A stretch of 64,000 bases of DNA from Litsea cubeba. Lineage: Eukaryota > Streptophyta > Magnoliopsida > Laurales > Lauraceae. Positions 1-12,029 of the stretch are shown here, in pieces. The notes under the pieces are model-generated. The model did no database searches. It was not told where the DNA came from and worked only from the letters and a program-made list of their open reading frames with translations. Position numbers and translations under genes: made by a program. Where the stretch lies: assembly GCA_012931725.1 (NCBI GenBank), contig CM022953.1:56558535-56622534 (forward strand). Reading direction: 5' to 3'. How positions within the stretch are numbered: the first letter of the stretch is position 1; each line of letters starts with the position of its first letter.

Positions 1-985
1 CGCGCCCTCTTAGCCTCATGCTGGTGTCGCCCTCATGCTAGCTATGCGCTTCACGCAGGTTCGGCCTCATGATGGTCTCGGGCTACGCGCCCTCTCAGCC
101 TCATGCTGGTGTCACCCTCGTGCTGGCTACATGCCTCATGCAGGTTCGGCCTCATGATGGTCTCGGGCTACGTATCCTCTCAACCTCATGATGGTGTCGC
201 CCTCGTGCTGGCTACGGGCCTCACGCAGGTTCGGCCTCATGATGGTCTCCGGCTACGCGCCCTCTCAGCCCCATGCTGGTGTCGCCCTTGTGCTGGCTAC
301 GTGCCTCATGCAGGTTCGGCCTCATGATGGTCTCAAGCTACGTGCCCCTACCTTATGCTGGTGTCGCCCTCGTGCTAGCTATGCGCTTCACGCAGGTTTG
401 GCCTCATGACCGTCTCAGCCTCATGCTGGTGTCGCCCTCGTGCTGGCTACGCTACGCGCTCACGCAAGGGTCGGCCTCAGGATGGTCTCAGGCTACGCAC
501 CCTCTCAGCCTCATGCTAGTGTCGCCCTCGTGCTAGGTACGGGCCTCATGCAGGTTCTGCCTCATGATGCTCTCGGGCTACGCGACCTCTCAGCCTCATG
601 CTGATGTCGCCCTCGTGCTGGCTACGTGCCTCATGTAGGTTCGGCCTCATGATGGTCTCGGGCTACGCGCCCTCTCAGCCTCATGCTGGTGTCGCCGTCG
701 TGCTGGCTACGGGTCTCACGCAGGTTCGGCCTCATGATGGTCTCAGGCTACGCACCCTCTCAGCCTCATGCTGGTGTCGTCCTCGTGCTGGCCACGCGCC
801 TCACGCAGGTTCGGCCTCATGATGGTCTCAGGCTACGCGCCCCTACCTCATGCTGGTGTCGCCCTCGTGCTAGCTATGCGTTTCACGCAGGTCCGGCCTC
901 ATGACGGTCTCGGCCTCATGTTAGTATCGCCCTCGTGCTGGCTACGGGCCTCATGTAGGTTCGGCCTCATGCTGGTCTCGGTTAC
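1..985. repeat. 85-bp tandem minisatellite, about 11 copies
   Basis: The block is a head-to-tail array whose unit begins near GCCTCATGCTGGTGTCGCCC and contains TTCGGCCTCATGATGGTCTC. The same phrase recurs at 103, 188, 273 and again at 598, 683, 768, which gives an 85-bp period. Copies differ by scattered substitutions, and a few are shortened. Because 85 is not a multiple of 3, all three frames stay open in turn, so the small ORFs here are by-products of the repeat and not genes. The array runs off the left edge, so its full length is unknown. A gypsy-type LTR follows at about 1.76 kb, so the array probably lies in the 3' untranslated part of a Tat-like retrotransposon. Confidence 0.9.
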
Positions 986-1032
986 GTGCCAAATATTGCA
1001 CTCGTGCTAGCACAAGCAATAGCAGCATCGAG

Positions 1033-1265
1033 TCGCATTTACGACCTCTTGCTGGTCAGCCCACATGCTGGCTACGGCCTCACACTGGCACGACCTCATG
1101 CTGGTCTCGACCGCATTTACAAACTCTTGCTGATCCGCCACGTGCTGCTATGGCCTCATGCTGGCATGACCTCATTCTGGTCTCGACCGTATTTACGACC
1201 TCTTGCTGGTTCGTCCACGTGCTGACTACGGCCTCAAGCTGGCACAACCTCATGCTGGTCTCGGC
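1033..1265. repeat. Diverged ~78-bp tandem repeat related to the 85-bp array
   Basis: Three units begin with CGCATTTACGACCTCTTGCT or a variant at 1034, 1112 and 1188, so the period is 76-78 bp. They share GCCTCATGCTGG and CTGGTCTCG phrases with the 85-bp array, which suggests an older or differently amplified relative. No coding sequence is supported. Confidence 0.75.
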
Positions 1266-1339
1266 CACATAGCATGTCGGTAATAGTACCAGATTGCTGG
1301 CCAACGAGATTTCACCTCTGTTGACGAGCCAACAGGTTC

Positions 1340-1640
1340 TCTCGGTTTTCTGCAGCGCCAGTCTCTAGCTCGGCAGGAAGCCCATCCCCAACTTAGCACT
1401 CTCCAGCTAGGCAATATACATAGCTTGGCAACAGCACCAGCCTCCAGTTCGGCAGGAAATTCCTCTTCTAGCTCGGCAACAGTGCCAGTCTCCAGCTTAG
1501 CAGCAGTATCAGTCTGCAACTCGCCTCCTTCTCAGTAGCAGTAGCAGAATACTTCTAGCAAGACTACACCTCTGGCGACGAGCCAGCTGGTCATGCTTCT
1601 ATCTCTTAGTTGGCGACGAACCAGTTGACTGAAAACCACC
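1340..1640. repeat. Imperfect short repeats rich in AGCTCGGCAACAG and GGCGACGAGCCAG
   Basis: The phrase CCAGCTCGGCAACAGYRCCAG and degraded copies recur several times between about 1365 and 1520. GGCGACGAGCCAGCTGG and GGCGACGAACCAGTTGAC occur at about 1575 and 1612. This looks like the non-coding tail between the minisatellite and the LTR that follows. No gene is seen. Confidence 0.5.
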
Positions 1641-1734
1641 AATCTCAAGCGAGAAACAGCTCAAAGACACAAGTGTTGTCCTCCATGATACTTAGCTTCT
1701 GACCTCAAAGCGAACTCTAATGAGCCCAGAAGCT

Positions 1735-2510
1735 GGGGGGGGGGGGGGGGGGGGCTATTGTGTGGGGATATTTCCAAGCTCACTAAAGTCCCGACCAGTT
1801 GCTCCATTTCGGGCTCCTGCACGAGCTAATCCACCTCGGCAAGGCTCGGTCCCAACATCCACAAGCTCAGCCAAATGCTCCAGCAATAGCACCAGGTGCT
1901 CCTACCTTGGATCCATGTCTTGGCCTCAGTCGGCTCCATCTCGGCCAAGACCTCGAGAGCAGCAGAGCTCCAGTCTCCAGCTTGACATCTTCCAGTCCGG
2001 CCTTCTTCATTTCGTCCTTGATCATACATCTCGGCATCCATGCTGGGACGACCATTGACAGTTGCACACTCATCCATGTAAGACAAGACAAGGGAACCGC
2101 CCATATCTTCTGACAGAGCGGCTTTTACAGCTCCTAAGGCGCCAGGATAAGGCCCGATGGGACTGCAATTAAGGGAAAATAGGCTATGACGGGACTTTAC
2201 TTCCCTAGTACCTGGCAAGATAGGCTATGATAGGACAGTTAGCTACCTCCCTGCCTCCTCTCTCCTTCTATATAAACGCAGCTACAGCTACAGAGCAAGA
2301 TATACAACGATGGCCAACAAATATGCCACATGCTGGTACGCCATCTTCTCCATTTCCATCCTACTGTCCAGTTCTCATATTGACTTAGGCATCAGAGTGC
2401 CCTGCGCTGCCCAAGTCAGGGTCCTCTGACCTATTTCTTCTCCCTCTCCTAGGTTCTCAGGCAGCGATTCTTCCATCATCAACAAGGAGCTTCAGCCTCC
2501 GTCCTCATCA
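1735..2510 (+). mobile_element. Polypurine tract and LTR of a Ty3/gypsy (Tat-like) retrotransposon
   Basis: A run of 20 G at 1735-1754 resembles a polypurine tract and is followed almost at once by TGTGTGGGGATATTTCC (1759), a plausible LTR start. Inside are TATA-like TATATAAACG near 2270 and TTGACTTAGGCATCAGAGTG near 2379; the latter is a phrase I associate with the R region of plant Ty3/gypsy LTRs. CCTCATCA at 2510 gives a TG...CA pair. Tandem repeats directly upstream fit the Tat/Ogre group, which often carries them in the 3' UTR. No second LTR or coding domain is in the window, and the exact ends are inferred. Confidence 0.5.
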
Positions 2511-3225
2511 GTGAGTCTAAAACACACTACCCCCAAGTCTTTGAATTTTTGTGCACTTACACAAGTGAAGCCTAAATGCCCAAATGCCCAAGTACACAGA
2601 GTCACAGACTCCTAGAGAGGTGGGGAGGGAGGGGAAGGGTTCCTCCGGCTATTGCTGCAACGTAGAAGACCTGCGGGCTATGATAACGGAGATGACCTGC
2701 GACAACCGACGATCTGCTCCTTTTTCGAATTTTAGCCGCACTTCTCCTCTTTCAGTTTTTTATTTTACTCCTTTCTGAAAATAAGGATTCAAGTTTTAGA
2801 ATCTGTGGATTTATGGAAACCGACCTTTCATATTCCATGCTCCTAACTTGGATCCATGCTCCAAATAGTTTCGATTCGCGGTTCGAAACCCATCGACTTG
2901 AGCTCCATCCCTCGTTGAACGGCGATCCAAGTTTCACCTAACTCCCGCCCGGCCTGTCGTTGGTTGAACCGCGCTCCATAAAAATGCAAACCGCACTCCA
3001 TCAAAACTCGAACCGTGCTCCATGGGCGGATCGACGATCTCAGAGCGGGATTGAGAAAGGAGATGGACGGCTCCGGGCACTAAGATCTGGACTCACATTT
3101 CATGTGAACTCCGGACCCACAGTTAATTGAAAATAACTCCACTATATAAATGCAAGTGCGCTCCATTCTTAGAAATTTTACAAGAAGACCGTAAACTTTT
3201 CAATTACCACAAGTAGGCCCCTCCA
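2511..3225. other. Intergenic DNA with a 22-bp triple repeat
   Basis: No gene is recognised. Three consecutive copies of a phrase beginning AACCGCGCTCCAT start at 2967, 2989 and 3011 (22-bp period). The rest is unique, with a G-rich patch near 2620. Confidence 0.6.
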
Positions 3226-4022
3226 TCAATTATACCTATGAATCCATTGGAATTAAACTGTCTAACCAAATTGGATTCCCCTCTTATTATCCTTATGACC
3301 CAATTAATCACACCGATAATCGATATCATCCGATTAACTCTTAATTAGGACGTGTGCGCACTTACTGATGATAAACTCCATTAATCAGCACAGTGGGATA
3401 TTTCTATATTAGTAGATAGATTCCATCTTGAGAATATATGTTACCACAGTCCCACTACTATCTACCCAAGATATCGAGGTGTTGACCTACTGTTGGCCTC
3501 ATACATTGGTAAGTTAAAGTAAATGCAAAGTATAAACTTGAGTTCATTACTCTATCAGAATTGAGAGCCTATTGCTTGGAAACTATGAGGGTTTTCCTTA
3601 ATCAGAGATAGTATTTAGTTTAAGGTGCTATTCATGGTCCTTCAATACATCCAATATACTAACACAACCACCCAAAGTCTTCCACTCTGATGGTCGAGAT
3701 AAACCACACTATTTCATAGTAATTGCATTATAACCTTTTAAATGAGATGCTAGGTCTCATCACTGGTTGTGAAATATTTCACGTGTAAGAATTGTGATCT
3801 ATGTCTCCTGCATGTGAATCTCATCCACACATATGGATCACATTTAATATACTTAAGGGCTCTCGTTCATCGCATAAACAATAATTTCTTTTGTATTAAT
3901 TATGTGAAACCATAAAATAAAATCCCATTCATCTCATGAATGAACATGAAATTATAAATCAATTAAAATAATAAATAAATTTATTTACATCATCCACTGG
4001 ATTCAGGACATACAATCTAACA
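3226..4022 (-). mobile_element. Probable Ty1/copia LTR remnant
   Basis: Read on the minus strand, the segment starts TGTTAGATTGTATGTCCTGA at 4022. This is a terminal pattern I associate with copia LTRs. It runs through AT-rich, non-coding DNA with no ORF. The opposite boundary is not resolved: several TG dinucleotides between 3127 and 3492 could serve, and no target-site duplication was found. It may be a solo LTR or a truncated one. Confidence 0.35.
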
Positions 4023-4330
4023 TCTTTATCATATAAAATAATAAAACCATGATAAAGTGTGATAAAGTAAAGTAAAAAAAAAAACATAACAATTTTACAA
4101 CTCTCACACTTTATATTACCATATACTTAATCTCACATTTACTGTGATATGACCTTCTCCCTTTTACCGAATTTAGATGAAAACGTAGTATGGTAAAGTA
4201 AAGTCTAGCAATAACTTCTTTACCACAAGCCACCTTTTCTTTACCACATAAAAATATAGTAAAGTGTGATAAAAGTAAAGTAAAAAATAGCAGCAATTTT
4301 ACCACTCGCACTTTGCTTTCACATCTAGTT
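4023..4330. repeat. Local duplication of GTAAAGTAAAGT-type AT-rich sequence
   Basis: Two related stretches (about 4040-4130 and 4250-4320) share AAAGTGTGATAAAGTAAAGT, then an A-run, then CAATTTTACMACTCKCACTTT. They read as diverged copies of one ~80-bp unit separated by ~200 bp that also contains inverted versions (CTTTACCACA). No coding potential is seen. Confidence 0.45.
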
Positions 4331-4824
4331 TAACTCAACTTTACTATAATGCATGTGAGATCTACATTTACTTGACCACACAAGTAAACAAATATATCAC
4401 GGTAGATTTGTTGAAGTAAAAGACTTTAACTTTTGTAAATCTCATTTTAAAATATTTTTATACTGTAGAAAATTTTATACCGAGGAACAATAGGAGAAAA
4501 TATAGAGCTTGTTAAAACAAAATGTTATTTTCTTCTTATTTTTTTTAGGTTGCCAAACGTAAATGATTTTTTTTTCTTTAAAAAATAAAAGATTATATTC
4601 TCTAATATAATATATTCTTGTGTTTTCTTGTCTATCCAAACATGCCCTACATTACAAAACTATACTAGCATATTTCAATTATCAGATTCATGATCCATCA
4701 TCAGTCTTAACTAATTTAATGATTGGCCAAACAAGGGTGGAAGTAAGTTTACTGCATGCTATAATGCTTTTTATACTGTGATTGAGTTAAACGGAGATGT
4801 ACGTTTTCCCTTCTCACTATCTTA

Positions 4825-5790
4825 GGGGTGTTTGGATAACTATATAATATAATATCAACAAGTTTAAATATTGTAAGATTTCATTATCATAGAATAAAAT
4901 AGTGTCATATTATTATATAGTGTCACTTATGGTGTTTGGTAATTTTTACAAATTTCAATATACCTTTAAAGTGTTTGGCAATTTATAAAAAAAAAAAAAA
5001 ACTCACAAGATGATATACTAAATAAAAAATGGAATGAAAGTAATCAATTGACCCAATGCAGGACCCACTAATTAATAATCACATGTGTTAATAATCATGG
5101 TAGGACCCACTATTGTTAAAAAATTACATAATTAAATGTTAAAACCTTGAGATCCAAGCAATATTGTTTGATTAAGGTAGGTCCACCAAATGTTGATAGC
5201 CATAGTGTAATACATCTAATGGTGATTATCACAAATGAGCCTATCTATTTTTTTTTTTTTTGGTAAAACCTTATCTAATGTCAAGCATCATTGATGAATC
5301 TATCTATGAGAAATCATTATGGGACCTATTTGATATTTGTAGCCATACTAACACAAGGGGATCTATCAAATAGTGGGATCAATTTAATGATGACAAACTT
5401 CTAACTACAATCGCACAATTCAATTTTGCTAATTAATTAGAAATTCAGCTAATTTTTTATAGTATGGGACCCACCTAATGTTGGTAATCATGATGAATGG
5501 CCTCTAGTGTAACATTAATAAGACCCTCATAATATTGATAATTAAAAATGGCTATGTAATTGTGATATGGTTATAGGACCCCACATTAAATTTGTAAGCA
5601 TTGTGGGGCCAATGTAATATTATGATTCATAGTTGCAATGAGGATCATTAAATGTTAAAACTTATAGCGAGCCACTATAATTAATAGTTACCCATGAGTT
5701 ATACAGCATATCCTTGAATAATGTAATATGAAGTTTTTTAGAAGAAAGAGAGATATTGTAATATTCTTTCTAAGTTATCCAAACACCTCC
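4825..5790. mobile_element. Non-autonomous DNA transposon with GGTGTTTGGATAAC terminal inverted repeats
   Basis: The left end carries GGTGTTTGGATAAC at 4827-4840 and the right end its exact complement at 5775-5788. Inside are several diverged phrases of the type GGACCCACYWAATGTTGRTAAYCAT, with no ORF of note. A second inward-type end, CCAAACACCCCC, lies at about 5836-5848. A target-site duplication could not be seen at either right-end choice, so the superfamily is left open; the hAT or PIF/Harbinger classes are plausible from the terminal sequence. Confidence 0.55.
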
Positions 5791-6865
5791 TTTTTTAGTG
5801 CATAAATATGACAAAATCTCTTGAAATATCTTGTTTCCAAACACCCCCAATACTAAGAAACTTAATCTGCATTGTCCATGTCTTTCATTAAAGCATGATG
5901 ACAATACTTCCCACTTCATCTTTTATATAACATATCGTCTACTTGTAAACAAATAATTACACTTTATTTGAAAATTTAGAGTAAACATAAACCATGTTTT
6001 GCAATGATACCATCAAATTTGTCAATGCCAATTTTTTTGGCGTATGCTTTAGACCATATAGGAGTTTATAGAGTGAGCGTCTACATCCATAAATTAACAA
6101 ATACCTTAGTTTTAGTGTTCTTTTTTTTTCATACCAACGTATGGGGTTAATTTCTACCTTTACAGGTATTCAGTTTAGTATCTAACGTGTACTTTCCAAG
6201 GGTTTCCCCACCGCAACTTTTGTGAAATCTGGAGCTAATCACCACAAATTTAATTACCTCTACTAAAGTACGGTTCTTCCTTACTACTGAAACATGTTTT
6301 TTGTAGGGAGTAAGGTGTTGTAGTCTCATGCTTTATGCTTTTGGATTCACAGAATTCGTTAAGTTCTCTTGAGGTATACATTCTCCTCTATCCCTCTTTG
6401 GAAGTATGAATTTTAAGCTCTAATTGATTTTTAACTTTTATGGCATAGTGGCCAAGGCTTCATCTTTGTTATGCATTAAGTATGCTAATGCATAGGTATA
6501 TCTAGACTAGAATGATTTTTAACAAAATTGATAAGATACAGCTTTTCCGTTCTAGTTAAAATTTCACATAGTTCACATATCATAAGGGAATAGTCCCCAT
6601 TTTTTTTAGTATCTTTTTATAGATAGAAAAGTTTCCATGTAATTTTAGTCTGCACACATGCATTAAATTATAAAGTAAATTAGCCAAAAATTTATAAATC
6701 GATCTTGTAAGGCCTTTAGTCCAATAACTTTTTCTCTGACATATTTTGACGAGAGGTCATAAATAAATCACATCAGATATTTTTCACATTTTTATAACTA
6801 ATTTTCTCTCTCAACTATTTTTAAAAAAAAAAATTTAATTTAAAATTTTCAAATCTTCCATTCCG
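5791..6865. other. AT-rich intergenic DNA without recognisable genes
   Basis: This stretch has no ORF with convincing composition, no RNA gene and no clear repeat structure beyond poly-A and poly-T runs. I see nothing more in it. Confidence 0.5.
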
Positions 6866-7640
6866 GGCTACAATAGCATAGTTCATGCGTCTTTCTTACT
6901 CTCTTCGGCGATGGACCAGCGGCAGCGACAATGAAAATGGAGACCGCTGGATCGTCCTTCTCCGGCGACGAACGCAGAAAACCGGCATGGTCGGCCTGAC
7001 CTGCAAACAGAGACGGGATGGTCTCTTCTCCTCTGACCTCCTGCGATGAAAAATCCGGCAGTAGTTGCTGTTAGGCGCTGCTTCCTTCCTCTCCTCTTCT
7101 CGTTCTGCAACAAGAAACACAGAAGACCGCCTTCTCCTATCCCGGTCTTCTTCTTCCTTGGCGATGTGGGGTCCAGCCGAAAAAAGATCAACCCAAATCG
7201 CGCCTCTGTTTCGCTGCCATCTGCAGCAGTGGCTGGCGAGGGTCTGTGGCCTCTTCTTCCCCGACGACGATGACAGGATCCAACCCAGGAGAAGTCCAAG
7301 ACAGTGAAGAAACCCAGCCAGAAGGAGTAGAAGGCGGATACCTGCGCGTAGGGGCTATCCAAATTCCCAATAAGGGGCGTTTCCGATGACGACTAGATCG
7401 ACGACCAGTTCGTGGGCGAAGGAGAGCTCATGGTCGTGGAGTTTGGAGAAGATTTCACTGTAGACGGAGAAGAAGGCCGTAGACGGAGTTGGAGAAGCCG
7501 GAGAAGGAGGAATCGGAGAAGAATGGGAGGAGATCGGAGATGTCGAGAGAGGATCTGGTAGGCGTTGAGCATGTTCTGAAGCAGAGCCCAAATCGAAAAA
7601 AGTACACCCAGTTGGGTATGTTCCAAGGTCAGGTTCATTT
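6866..7640 (-). other. GC-rich block with unidentified minus-strand ORFs
   Basis: Base composition changes sharply from AT-rich to GC-rich here. Minus-strand ORFs of 159 codons (6883-7362) and 81 codons (7393-7638) are open but low in complexity (Arg-, Ser- and Pro-rich) and overlap in different frames. I recognise no domain. The block could be a captured 5' exon/UTR or part of an old element. A short GCCCAGCCCAGCCCAGCGCAG repeat lies at its right edge. Confidence 0.3.
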
Positions 7641-7714
7641 GGGCTAGGTCTGACTCGCCCAGCCCAGCCCAGCGCAGTGCGGTCCTATTTCTATAACGTG
7701 CGTTGGGTTGGGGG

Positions 7715-8560
7715 TTTATCTCAATTTTTATTAAATTTATCTAAATTTTTATCAAATTTATCTAAGTTTCTGTCAGACTTATTTGAGTTTCTTGATCGAC
7801 GAATTTATTTGAGTTTGTGGCAAATTTATCTGAGTTGTTGGAAAATTTATCAGATTTCTTGGCAAATTTTATTTGAATTTCTAGTAAATTTATCGGATTT
7901 TTTTACAAATTTATCTCCATTTTGAAAATTTTAACCGAGTTTTTGAACAAATCTTTCTATATTTTTAGAAAACTTATCTAACTTTTTGTAAATGTTTATC
8001 TGAGTTTTTGGAAAATCTACCTGAGTTTTTTGGAAAATTTATTTGTATTTCTTGAAATCTATTTGTGTTTTTTAATCTTATTTGTGTCTTTTGAAATTTA
8101 TTTGCGATCTTTGAAATTTATTTGTATATTTTAAAAATAAATTTAACTGAGTTTTGGCAGAAATACTTGAGTTTTTGGCAAATTTTTCTGAAATTTGAAA
8201 AATTGATTTATCTTAGTTTTGGCAGAAATACTTGAGTTTTTAGCAAATTTTTCTGAAATTTGAAAAATTGATTTATCTTAGTTTTGGAAGATGTATTTGT
8301 ATTTTTTGAAATCTATTTTCGTTTTTTTAATTTTATTTACATCTTTTGAAATCTATTTGAGTCTTTTAAAAATTATTTACATTTCTTGAATTTTATTTGG
8401 ATATTTTGAAATTTATTTGGATATTTTAAAATTTATTTGCGTCTTTTTAAATTTCTTTACGTTCTTTTAAAATTTATTGCATTTTTTAAAATTATTGTAT
8501 TTTTTGAAATCTATTTGCATTTTTTAAAAAATTTTTGTATTCTTTTACAATTTATTTGAT
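7715..8560. repeat. T-rich degenerate tandem repeat with a 65-bp higher-order unit
   Basis: Phrases of the type AATTTATYTGAGTTTTTGGAA recur every 25-32 bases throughout. Between 8151 and 8300 a longer unit starting GTTTTGGMAGAAATAC repeats exactly 65 bp apart at 8151, 8216 and (diverged) 8281. Towards 8560 the pattern decays to TTTGAAATYTATTTG. No coding function is supported; the short ORF across 7677-7925 only reads through the repeat. Confidence 0.8.
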
Positions 8561-9235
8561 CATGAGATATGATTTAAAGAAATGGTAAATTAAACGGTTT
8601 AGGCCATCAAATTTGAAAAAAGAACCTATCACACTATGAAAAAATTGATTGTGAATGTAAGGTCATAAAGTGAAATGTTTAGAGACCGCACATGCTTGTA
8701 GAAAAACAAGGCCTTATTTGTCTACAATGCCGAAATATCACATTTAGAAACGAAACCTATGTTTATCATGGACTTAATAGAAATACCATTCACAAGCCAT
8801 AATCTAGCATTCCAAGTAATCAAAAGACAATCAAATAAGAAGTTTCATCATTTAGAGAGGACTTGAATATCCTATTGGTGGCATACCCCAAGCCCTCACA
8901 AATCAGAATTTCATCGAAGTAAATTTATTAGATTCAACATTCAAGTACGAATCTAAACCCTTGTTTAACTAGCAAACTAGCATTGTTTAGATTTTGCAAA
9001 ATATCTGGTATACAAAGTACCTGATTCAAGGTGAGAAGCCCTTTGAAGGATAGATGAAGATCCTCCTCCTCTTATCTAACCACCTTCGCAGAAGACAATT
9101 TCCCATATAGAATAGTAATCATATCAAACATTTGGAAGTTTTCAAAAGTTCCCCATGAGAGAAGACATATCAAGTAATGTTGGTGTCATTCCGCATTCTG
9201 CCATGTGCCCATCATTTCCCACCATGTTTATTTTA
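8561..9235. other. Intergenic DNA, probably relic of the adjacent copia element
   Basis: I see no intact ORF or RNA gene. The stretch lies downstream, on the minus strand, of the copia gag relic that follows and may be its degraded continuation, but no pol motif was recognised. Confidence 0.35.
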
Positions 9236-9239
9236 AATT

Positions 9240-10150
9240 TGACTTTTAAGTTTTAACTGTTCCCTTCACTGACCGAGCTTGAGCCTTGGAGTAATCCTTG
9301 GCCTTAGCCACTTTCTCCCTCTTGAGAGTCCAGGAGTCATGTTTGAAATGACCCACTCGGCCACAATGGAAGCACTCACCTACCTTTCTTGTGCTTTCCT
9401 CTTCGGCTTTCCATTCAGACCATTCCGCTTCTTCTTTTTATGCTTTTTTTTGTGAACTAGAATAAGATTCCAGCATATAGACTTTAATGACAATTTGACT
9501 CTTCCTACTTTAGATCAGGGAGTCAAGATTCTTTCTTGATTTTAGAGGTTTAGTAACTCAACTCGTATGGATATTGTTTCTTTTATGTGTTTCAAACAGT
9601 GATATTTCCAACTCGCGGGTAATTTTGCAAATACCATAAAATCTAGGGAATCTTTATAAAAATTGGACCCTTTGACCAATAAAATGGTTGATGATAATTT
9701 TTGGATCATGAACCTCATCAAAAATGGATTTATCATCTGCTATCTTGAAATCTAAAAAATTCACTCGCGAGATATTTATTGTTGTCGGCATCATTAGAGT
9801 GATATTTCTGCAGTGATGCATCTCACAACTCCTTTGACAAATCGTAGAATGAATTGACTATAGCAATGTGCTTGTTTGTGACGTATATAATCATGCCTAT
9901 TCCAGATGTTCTACTAATGAATCTGGTCTTCACTGTCAGTGGCGGGGTTCTTCAGTTAGCACATGCACTGACTGCCCTTAAGAGTTGCCAGTAGAAAATG
10001 AATCTTTTGTTGATAGCAGTGAAAATTGCTTCCACCGAAGCGTTTGAGTTGTCCAAAGCTTGATTCATCATTATCATCAATTAGGCCATGGCAAAGTTCA
10101 TTTCAAAATTTAAAGATCTACTGTCATAAGATTGTTGAAATTTTTTTTTA
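9240..10150 (-). pseudogene. Ty1/copia gag relic with zinc knuckle
   Basis: On the minus strand, pieces in shifting frames resemble the copia gag (UBN2-type) domain: KYLASEFFRFQIADDKSIFD, then DEVHDPKIIINHFIGQ, then LPASWKYHCLKH, then a CCHC-like knuckle CFHCGRVGHFKHDS near 9375. The last knuckle cysteine is replaced by serine, and several stops and frameshifts separate the pieces, so the copy is dead. A basic, lysine-rich tail (KREKVAKAKDYSKAQARSVK) ends in a stop near 9255. No protease, integrase or RT of this element was found nearby. Confidence 0.7.
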
Positions 10151-10384
10151 TTGAGATGGATGTCTGAATCCTGGATCACAGTCATTAAGATAGTAAATGC
10201 CGCCACAAAGGTTAGCGTTTGGAAAGGGTTGTAGGCAGGTCTTTGTCTAGGATAAATCAAGCTCTGTATTGCTGTCTATTGGACTACAGTTTGCAGGATT
10301 GAAGACCAACTTTGGACACTACAGTATGCACTCAGAGTAGAAGGCAATAGAACTCATAAACATAATAGACCAAAGAGAGCAAGA

Positions 10385-10640
10385 AAACTCGAGAATTGCA
10401 CATCCAAGATGGACCTTTCTCAAGCCCTCCTGGATGGACCTTAGCCCCGTTTATATTGAATACAAATTATGCACCCATAATAGAAGGCTATAGAAATCAT
10501 AAGCCTAGAGCAACAAGAGCAAAAGGGCTTGAGATTTATACATCCCAAATGGACTCGGGCCCTGTTTATATAGACTACAAAGAGCAAGAGGGTTTGAGAA
10601 TTGTATATCATCAAACGGACTAGGCAGTATTTATACAGAC
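10385..10640. repeat. Degenerate ~69-bp tandem repeat
   Basis: The phrase GAGAATTGYAYATCCAAGATGGAC and variants occur at about 10390, 10529 and 10597, and GCCCYGTTTATATWGAMTAC occurs at about 10447 and 10558. Spacings of 68 and 139 fit a unit of about 69 bp in four diverged copies. Each unit carries a TTTATAT core, so it could be promoter-type sequence of an old element. Confidence 0.55.
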
Positions 10641-12029
10641 TGAAAAGAGGGTGACTGGTTGCCATCTAAGTGAAGGATTGCAACTAGTGAGGAAACATCA
10701 GTTTGAATAAAGAGGTGTCTCTTGGTGGCTAGCTGGGGCTACTTGTACCTCAAGTGAAATTGCCCGCCCTTGAACATGTGCATGACCCCCACTTGCTTTA
10801 TCAATCAAGTGCTTAAGTGGAGGAAACTAATACAAGAAACTTCCCTGATTTGAACAGGCTATAAACAGCAACAAGGTGGGCATTTTCCAAGTCCCAACTT
10901 TTCTCAAATTATGCTTGATCAGTCATATGGTGAGACAGTGAGTGAACCTTCAATGAGTATCAAATCAAGTCAACCTTGATAACAGGGAAGGGTGGAGGGG
11001 CTAGGTAGGCCCCCACATTCCTGGCTATTAGCCGTTCTAAGATTTTTTACATATACTGGCCATTTTTATGAGAATAACAGTATGAATTAACAAAAAAACA
11101 TGTCTAGTTGCACAACATAAGAGTGAGTGTTCCATATGTAACTTTCATCGACACTTGATTTGTTTCATCAATGAATTCATCCTACCACTTGGCCCCACCT
11201 TGAATTTCTCAATTCAATTAGTTGCTTTGATCAAGATGATCAAAGAGATGCTAGCAGAAAGTTGCAATCTGCGATATACTCTTAGGATCATAAACATGCA
11301 AGCATCAATCTGCATTGTATTCTTAGGATCATCTAAATTGGTGATTAGACCTATGGCAAATCATGTAAATGGTGCACAAAAAGAGTCCCTAGGATGTCTG
11401 GTTATTATTGTTGTTATTTTTGCAACAACCATTCTAAGATGTGCATGTGATCATTGACAACCCAACATGGTTGTGGTTATAGACCCTTGTATATATCAGG
11501 TACTGCTAAATCAATGCAGAAAATCCATGACTTACTCTTAGTCTGAAAACACTTTGAGACCCTTCAATATTGCCTACAGAATTGGATATCCGTGTATCTT
11601 GTCATGTGCCTTTATAGCATGGTTCAAAATAGTCTTCATGTGTCAGAGATTGACAACCACATTTATCTATTTTCATGTGTTTGTGTAGCACTAAAGAATA
11701 GTAGTTACCGATCATTGTTAAAGTTAGAGTTTTAATTTAAGATTCTCAATTTTAATTGATTTTTACTTCAATGGTGTGCAGCCATTGAGTTAGTCTCAAT
11801 GCAACTACGTAGGCGCATTTTCGCAACATCTGAGGCCTTCTTGAGCTGTTCTGTCAAGACGTCAGGTGTTTTTCTTTCTACAGTAATTGATTCCCTTTCT
11901 AAAGAAATTCCATATACCATACACTCACATATTTTCTTTCAATTTTTCCTTCCCTGATTTTCCTCATGAAAACTTCCTGCTTAGAATTGTCCATCTTTCC
12001 TCATTGTTATCTCCTTTTGTATAGCAGGG
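10641..12029. other. Upstream region of the NLR gene
   Basis: No gene is recognised. A 100-codon ORF at 11155-11457 has no domain and no conserved look. The 5' regulatory region of the NLR gene must lie here, but no TATA box or other element could be singled out with confidence. The start codon context is GCAGGGATGG. Confidence 0.4.

Noticed and set aside
103..1010. Series of ~74-codon ORFs at 85-bp steps
   Set aside because: They are the three frames of one tandem repeat whose length is not a multiple of three; no start or stop pattern suggests translation.
1826..2218. 130-codon minus-strand ORF
   Set aside because: It lies inside the gypsy LTR, has no domain, and overlaps equally long ORFs in other frames.
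11155..11457. 100-codon ORF upstream of the NLR gene
   Set aside because: No recognisable domain, no codon-use contrast, and no sign of a shared transcript.
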